From NCBI GenBank assembly GCA_028565635.1, contig JAOXYB010040827.1, positions 1 through 11,116 of the forward strand: DNA of 11,116 bases, read 5' to 3'. The translations under genes and the position numbers were made by a program. The notes beneath the pieces are model-generated. The model was not told the origin of the DNA. It did not search any database and worked only from the letters and a program-made list of their open reading frames with translations. This DNA is from Phoronis ovalis (Eukaryota > Phoronida > Phoronidae). How positions within the stretch are numbered: the stretch's first letter is position 1; each line of letters starts with the position of its first letter. Below, piece after piece: positions 8,201 to 11,116 of this stretch.

Positions 8201-9801
8201 TATTCGAAACATATATTCTTATTCTTTAATAACTATGCCAGATTTAAATTTGGGCAAATGATAGTGTAGTGCATCACATTAGTCGTAAGTAATAGAAATA
8301 AGCTAGACTTAAATCTGATCTGTTTGAGTGCTGGTAGCATATTCATGTTTAAATTAAAAATAATATTGTCCTTTGCTTATAAATATTTGGTATAGATCAC
8401 TTTTGATTATGGAGAAGTAAGACTTTACATTTTATTTGGTGTTTCTTTACATTTTCCTACTAAATTAAGTAACACTGTGAGAAGTTACCACTTAGTCTCA
8501 TTACCAATTTACAATTTCTTGTTGGAAAATGTTTAAATATTGTTTTAGAAATACTATCGAGGGGTAGATGTGTATGATACACCTAGCAAGGCAGGCTACC
8601 GATTGAGTTTTGCTGAATCAAGCAGTTCTGATTTGTCTAATGTTAGAAGTAATGTGGCTAGCTGGAATTCTCCTCCTAGTGGAGGAGAGAACACTGCACC
8701 ATCCACACCATTTTCGACATTTGGTAAAGATACATCAGTCAAAGCTGGCTCTTTTAAGAAATGTCATAAACCAGTAAGTTTCTACTCCTTGGATTTCTAT
8801 AGATAATGTCTGCTGCTGTTGTTCTAAATAGTAAAAACAGAATTATTTTAAAGCTTACGGATGTGATGTACAGTCATCATAATGGTTTCGTTACTGCTAG
8901 TCTTGAAAACTGTAAATTTAAATTTGGTTTGTAATCGACACAACTTTAACATATTTAAACTGGTGTGGAACTAAAGAAATATTCTTGGAAATGTCAATAT
9001 CATTTACAGTCATTGTACTTTGTGATGTTGCTAAAAACCTGTTTATTTTTTTTAACTGAAACGGTTTAAAAATATATAAAACGGAACCATCTAAAAATTT
9101 GTTAAGTTGTCACAAGAAACAAAAATTGGAAGGTGAATATTTATTACCCATGTGCAAATTTGTATTTTGTTTATGTACTTAGGTATTTACTGAAACACTA
9201 CCTAAGGCTGATCCACAAGATACAGAATCTGAAGTGGGATTTAGAGCAATACAAGATACTAAACATGATCCAAAAGTTTTTCTCGCCTGGTGAGTGACTA
9301 TTCTTTCATGGAGTATTTTTTACTTATTAATAATACCCTGACATAAAATCAAAACTGGTGTAGTTTTGTTAATGGTGCTTATAAATTATCCAATTGAACA
9401 CCTTATATGTTATGCTAATAAAATTTTACTTAACAATTGAAAAGTGTGTTTAAACTGTGACATGATAGAAATGTCTGTCAGTAATAGAAAGGTAGGACCA
9501 CAACATCATTGAATAAAATTGGATGTAACATTCCTTTTTATAGACTTTTTCCATAGTGTCTCGTGTTTTTATTTTAAGTGATATTTATCAAGATAAACAC
9601 CAAACAGGAAAAAGATCATGTTGCGAAATAAAAGAGAAGACAGTTTTAGAAACTACTAAAAAAATACAAGCATATCAAGAAGAGGAAAAACAAAAAATGA
9701 AAGCGTTATTAGAAATGTCTCGTTCTGCAAAATCTGCAAATGTTGAAATGTGGAAAGAACATTCCAGCGAGGATCAAGGAAGTGGATATTTCAGAGTTTA
9801 G
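5212..9801 (+). CDS. SCI1-like lysine-rich probable nuclear protein, 8 exons
   Basis: Proposed join: 5212-5219, 6474-6547, 7163-7270, 7664-7728, 8082-8174, 8549-8773, 9183-9289, 9579-9801. All junctions are GT-AG and in phase, giving 300 residues plus TAG. Order: acidic N-terminus (4-30); basic stretch KRLKRVAKKRVGREKEKEKK (about 37-56), a likely nuclear localisation signal; a compact domain about 64-122 with FYNKNLEFRSWLLDEKKK, KAKELFKKFVKKWNARKLPK and YYRGV; a Ser/Thr/Pro-rich linker (125-190); a charged, probably helical tail (about 240-290). From memory the domain resembles the plant style cell-cycle inhibitor 1 (SCI1) family pattern eF..WL.eEK, F..FV..WN..kL and YY.G. Plant SCI1 proteins are short nuclear proteins that end soon after it; here about 180 residues follow. 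The biochemical role is unknown and I assign none. The downstream exons are well supported; the 8-nt first coding segment is inferred. Confidence 0.78.
5650..5760 (+). repeat. Four degenerate ~30-bp tandem units (CAACGGG...)
   Basis: CAACGGGG at 5650, CAACAGGG at 5680, CAACGGGT at 5710 and CAACGGGG at 5739 give spacings of 30, 30 and 29 bp. Each is followed by a short A/T tract and usually a CCC or GG block. The units form the left half of the intron 1 repeat element. The short open frame across them is a by-product of the repeats. Confidence 0.6.
5828..5893 (+). repeat. Two 33-bp units, each an internal hairpin
   Basis: GGGACCTA begins units at 5828 and 5861. Unit 1 contains TAGGA...TCCTACCC and unit 2 contains TATGAG...CTCATACCC, so both fold back on themselves. 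A partial third unit (TAGGACC) follows near 5900. They sit in the middle of the intron 1 repeat element. Confidence 0.6.
6474..6547 (+). CDS. Gene 2 exon 2, acidic N-terminus
   Basis: The exon runs from acceptor atttttccag|A to donor TCAG|gtagga. It reads HKKEADIDDSENCSVDAEDT and then ESSS. Acidic and Ser-rich, with several possible casein kinase 2 sites (Ser/Thr with acid at +3), and probably disordered. Only this frame is open between these splice sites. Confidence 0.72.
6548..7162 (+). other. Gene 2 intron 2
   Basis: AT-rich with no coding potential. The minus-strand frame at 6850-7044 has no recognisable features. Its last 21 nt may be exonic if the acceptor at 7141 is used. Confidence 0.7.
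7163..7270 (+). CDS. Gene 2 exon 3, Lys/Arg-rich nuclear-localisation stretch
   Basis: The exon runs from acceptor actttcaag|AA to donor AATG|gtaagt. It reads ESGEEYVTPKRLKRVAKK, then RVGREKEKEKKKEHKRVN. Clustered basics (KRLKR, KKR, KKK) make a strong nuclear localisation candidate. A second acceptor 21 nt upstream (exon from 7142) keeps the frame and would add seven residues, DVLSYFQ, giving a 307-residue protein. Confidence 0.82.
7664..7728 (+). CDS. Gene 2 exon 4, start of SCI1-like domain
   Basis: The exon runs from acceptor attttcag|AG to donor GATGAG|gtaaga. It reads EKISKDDFYNKNLEFRSW and LLDE. The DDFY.KN.EF..WL pattern is the most recognisable part of the SCI1-like domain, recalled in plants as DDYF.KN.EF..WL.EE. 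Confidence 0.88.
8082..8174 (+). CDS. Gene 2 exon 5, core of SCI1-like domain
   Basis: The exon runs from acceptor ttttatag|AAA to donor CCAAAG|gtgtga, with 31 codons and phase 0 at both ends. It reads KKKLFDGMSSDKAKELF, then KKFVKKWNARKLPK. The pattern of aromatic residues (LF, LF, FV, W) in a basic helix matches the family's F..FV..WN..KL segment. The donor gtgtga is weaker than others in this gene. Confidence 0.88.
8549..8773 (+). CDS. Gene 2 exon 6, domain end and Ser-rich linker
   Basis: The exon runs from acceptor gttttag|AAA to donor AAACCA|gtaagt and has 75 codons. It starts KYYRGVDVYDTPSKAGYRLS, the YY.G end of the SCI1-like domain plus a short conserved-looking tail. It continues as a Ser/Asn/Pro/Thr-rich, probably disordered stretch that includes SPPSGG and STPFSTF. 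SP and TP sites suggest proline-directed phosphorylation (inference). Confidence 0.88.
8774..9578 (+). other. Gene 2 introns 6 and 7 (with exon 7 between)
   Basis: 8774-9182 and 9290-9578 are AT-rich and stop-filled. Nothing beyond the splice sites is visible. Confidence 0.7.
9183..9289 (+). CDS. Gene 2 exon 7
   Basis: The exon runs from acceptor gtacttag|GTA to donor GCCTG|gtgagt, with 35 codons plus two bases. It reads VFTETLPKADPQDTESEVGF, then RAIQDTKHDPKVFLA. Mixed acidic sequence with no recognised motif. The frame and both splice sites are clear. Confidence 0.85.
9579..9801 (+). CDS. Gene 2 terminal coding exon, charged helical tail
   Basis: The acceptor is the T-rich tgtttttattttaag at 9578. 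The two bases carried over plus T make Cys, then DIYQDKHQTGKRSCCEIKEK, and later KIQAYQEEEKQKMKALLEMS and a tail ending YFRV before TAG at 9799-9801. The Glu/Lys-rich segment at about residues 250-270 is probably a single helix or short coiled coil. An acceptor at 9556 is out of frame, which decides the boundary. Confidence 0.82.
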
Positions 9802-10250
9802 TTACACTTTTGTCAATCGAATGAAGTTTGAAAGAAAATGTGAAATTTGTAGGCTACTCTACATTTATTATTTATGAAAAAACTTCTAGTAAAAGCTAAT
9901 GGAGTAACTGTTTTATATTTTCAACATTCTTATTTATAACATTAAGAGTATTTTTAAAAGTACTTAAGTTCTACGTTTTTGATGAAGAAATTTATCCAGT
10001 TCACTTTCACTTTCAAAAATGATTAAATTTATTTTGGAGAAATGCAGGGTTGACCCTTGTACCCTCTGTCACTCTTTATATATACAGTTAAAATATTAAT
10101 ATATACAGTGTTAATATATACTATATGAAATTGCATTTACAAATAGTTGTCATGTTGTTAGAAGTATGTGTATATATTCTGCAAGTAAATTTGAAGTCAA
10201 GACTGGATTTATCAAAGATACTGGTTCTATTTCATTATAAAAAAAATTAG

Positions 10251-10256
10251 AATAAA
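10251..10256 (+). terminator. Candidate poly(A) signal of gene 2
   Basis: AATAAA in TTAGAATAAATAATG, 450 bp after the stop codon, followed by a T/G-rich stretch (GTTGTTTTGAG). It is the first perfect hexamer downstream that I see. Confidence 0.4.
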
Positions 10257-10471
10257 TAATGTTGTTTTGAGTTATCTATAGGAAGATAATAGTACATAGA
10301 ACATGTTCCACCAACCTGATGGAAAAATACAGTTGTTACTCAAATTTTGACAGGATTATCCTCTTGTGAAAACTACTATTTTTAACGTACTCTGTCACAT
10401 TACAGGATACATTTCTGCCTGTACGAGCCTATCACAAGCTATTGCAGTAATGCATAAATGCATAAGCACAC

Positions 10472-10540
10472 CACGTGCTATGGAATTCCTACGAACATGA
10501 TTGGCTAACATATGGAATTCTGAAACATCCATATGATTGG
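10472..10540. promoter_or_regulatory. Duplicated CCAAT-containing module with E-box
   Basis: TATGGAATTC occurs at 10479-10488 and 10511-10520. ATGATTGG (reverse CCAAT box) occurs at 10497-10504 and 10533-10540. A CACGTG lies at 10472-10477. The paired order suggests a local duplication of a regulatory module, perhaps the edge of a promoter for a gene beyond the window. Function is inference only. Confidence 0.3.
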
Positions 10541-10951
10541 AGCTTGATAAATTCGGACCGAGTTTATAATTTTCTCATACTAAAAGCTATCGAAATCAGG
10601 ACAAAATAAACATTTAGCTTTCAGTATGAAAACTATCACCTTCTAATTTAATTTGTAATAGGAAATATAAATTTTCACTACAAAAAATAATAAAATATAA
10701 TTAAAATAGAGTCTGTGTCTTTGAACAATCCTTGGCATTATATATTATGAATTAAAATAAACTTGAACTGCAATAATGGTACTACTTAGATATACACTCT
10801 CTTAAGTCGCCATACCCGGTCTCATTCATGAATTGCTGGCCATGAAGCTTGTCCCAAAAGTAGACCACACATGTCAATAGTATTGAACAGTGGAGTAGCA
10901 ATACAATTGATTATACTGTAGTATTAGAGTATTTAGCAAATTATACCTACT

Positions 10952-11116
10952 CTTGTCCATTCATCATGTACATCTAGGTCGTTTCCTTGTTTCATAAGAA
11001 AGTAAGCATTACGTTTGAAATACTGGCACTATGCTTTCATCTTGTCCATTCATCATGTACATCTAGGTCGTTTCCTTGTTTCATAAGAAAGTAAGCATTA
11101 CGTTTGAAATACTGGC
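10952..11116. repeat. 89-bp tandem repeat at right window edge
   Basis: The unit starting CTTGTCCATTCATC at 10952 is repeated from 11041. The 76 bases of the second copy inside the window are identical to the first. The array continues off the right edge, so copy number is unknown. Perfect identity implies recent duplication, an active minisatellite or an assembly artefact. Confidence 0.95.

Larger units (their letters stand above)
7271..8548 (+). other. Gene 2 introns 3-5 (with exons 4 and 5 between)
   Basis: The non-exon parts 7271-7663, 7729-8081 and 8175-8548 are AT-rich. They show no repeat, RNA gene or extra exon that I can support. Confidence 0.7.
9802..10950 (+). other. Gene 2 3' UTR and intergenic DNA
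   Basis: No coding exon on either strand. Candidate poly(A) hexamers are ATTAAA at 10022, AATAAA at 10251 and AATAAA at 10604. A TATATACAGT-type AT-rich repeat lies at about 10076-10130. A duplicated CCAAT-containing module is annotated separately. Confidence 0.55.

Overview
This is an AT-rich animal nuclear window, most likely from an arthropod. It has split genes with GT-AG introns of about 140-1250 bp, animal-type regulatory motifs, and no operons or ribosome binding sites. The order or species cannot be fixed from the sequence. Two protein-coding genes lie head to tail on the + strand, and I find no convincing gene on the - strand.

Gene 1 (about 668-3880) is the 3' half of a Mondo gene, the single invertebrate counterpart of vertebrate MondoA/MLXIP and ChREBP/MLXIPL. 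Seven exons give 282 residues: an upstream linker exon, a bHLH-leucine zipper and the C-terminal dimerisation/cytoplasmic-retention domain, ending in a natural stop. The N-terminal glucose-sensing Mondo conserved region must lie left of the window. The join between the exons ending at 2312 and starting at 2668 leaves bHLH helix 2 about six residues short. That suggests an unfound 18-nt microexon or a real deletion.

From 3881 to about 5211 come the Mondo 3' UTR, with possible poly(A) signals at 4552 and 4975, and then a compact promoter-like stretch. It holds three CTCF-like motifs and a YY1-like ATGGCGGC within about 100 bp.

Gene 2 (5212-9801) has eight exons and encodes about 300 residues. 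Its first coding exon appears to contribute only ATG AAA TT. The protein has an acidic N-terminus, a Lys/Arg-rich nuclear-localisation stretch, a compact domain resembling the plant SCI1 (style cell-cycle inhibitor 1) family, a Ser/Thr-rich linker and a charged C-terminal helix. Its function in animals is unknown to me. Intron 1 carries a foldback repeat element of about 590 bp (5593-6179) made of short, internally palindromic units.

From 9802 to 11116 is 3' UTR and intergenic DNA. It includes a duplicated CCAAT-containing module (about 10479-10540) and, at the right edge, an exact tandem repeat with an 89-bp period cut by the window end.

The two genes show no obvious functional link beyond adjacency; both products are probably nuclear. 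Apart from the noted oddities this looks like ordinary gene-bearing animal DNA. I see no CRISPR array, rRNA, tRNA or intact transposase.
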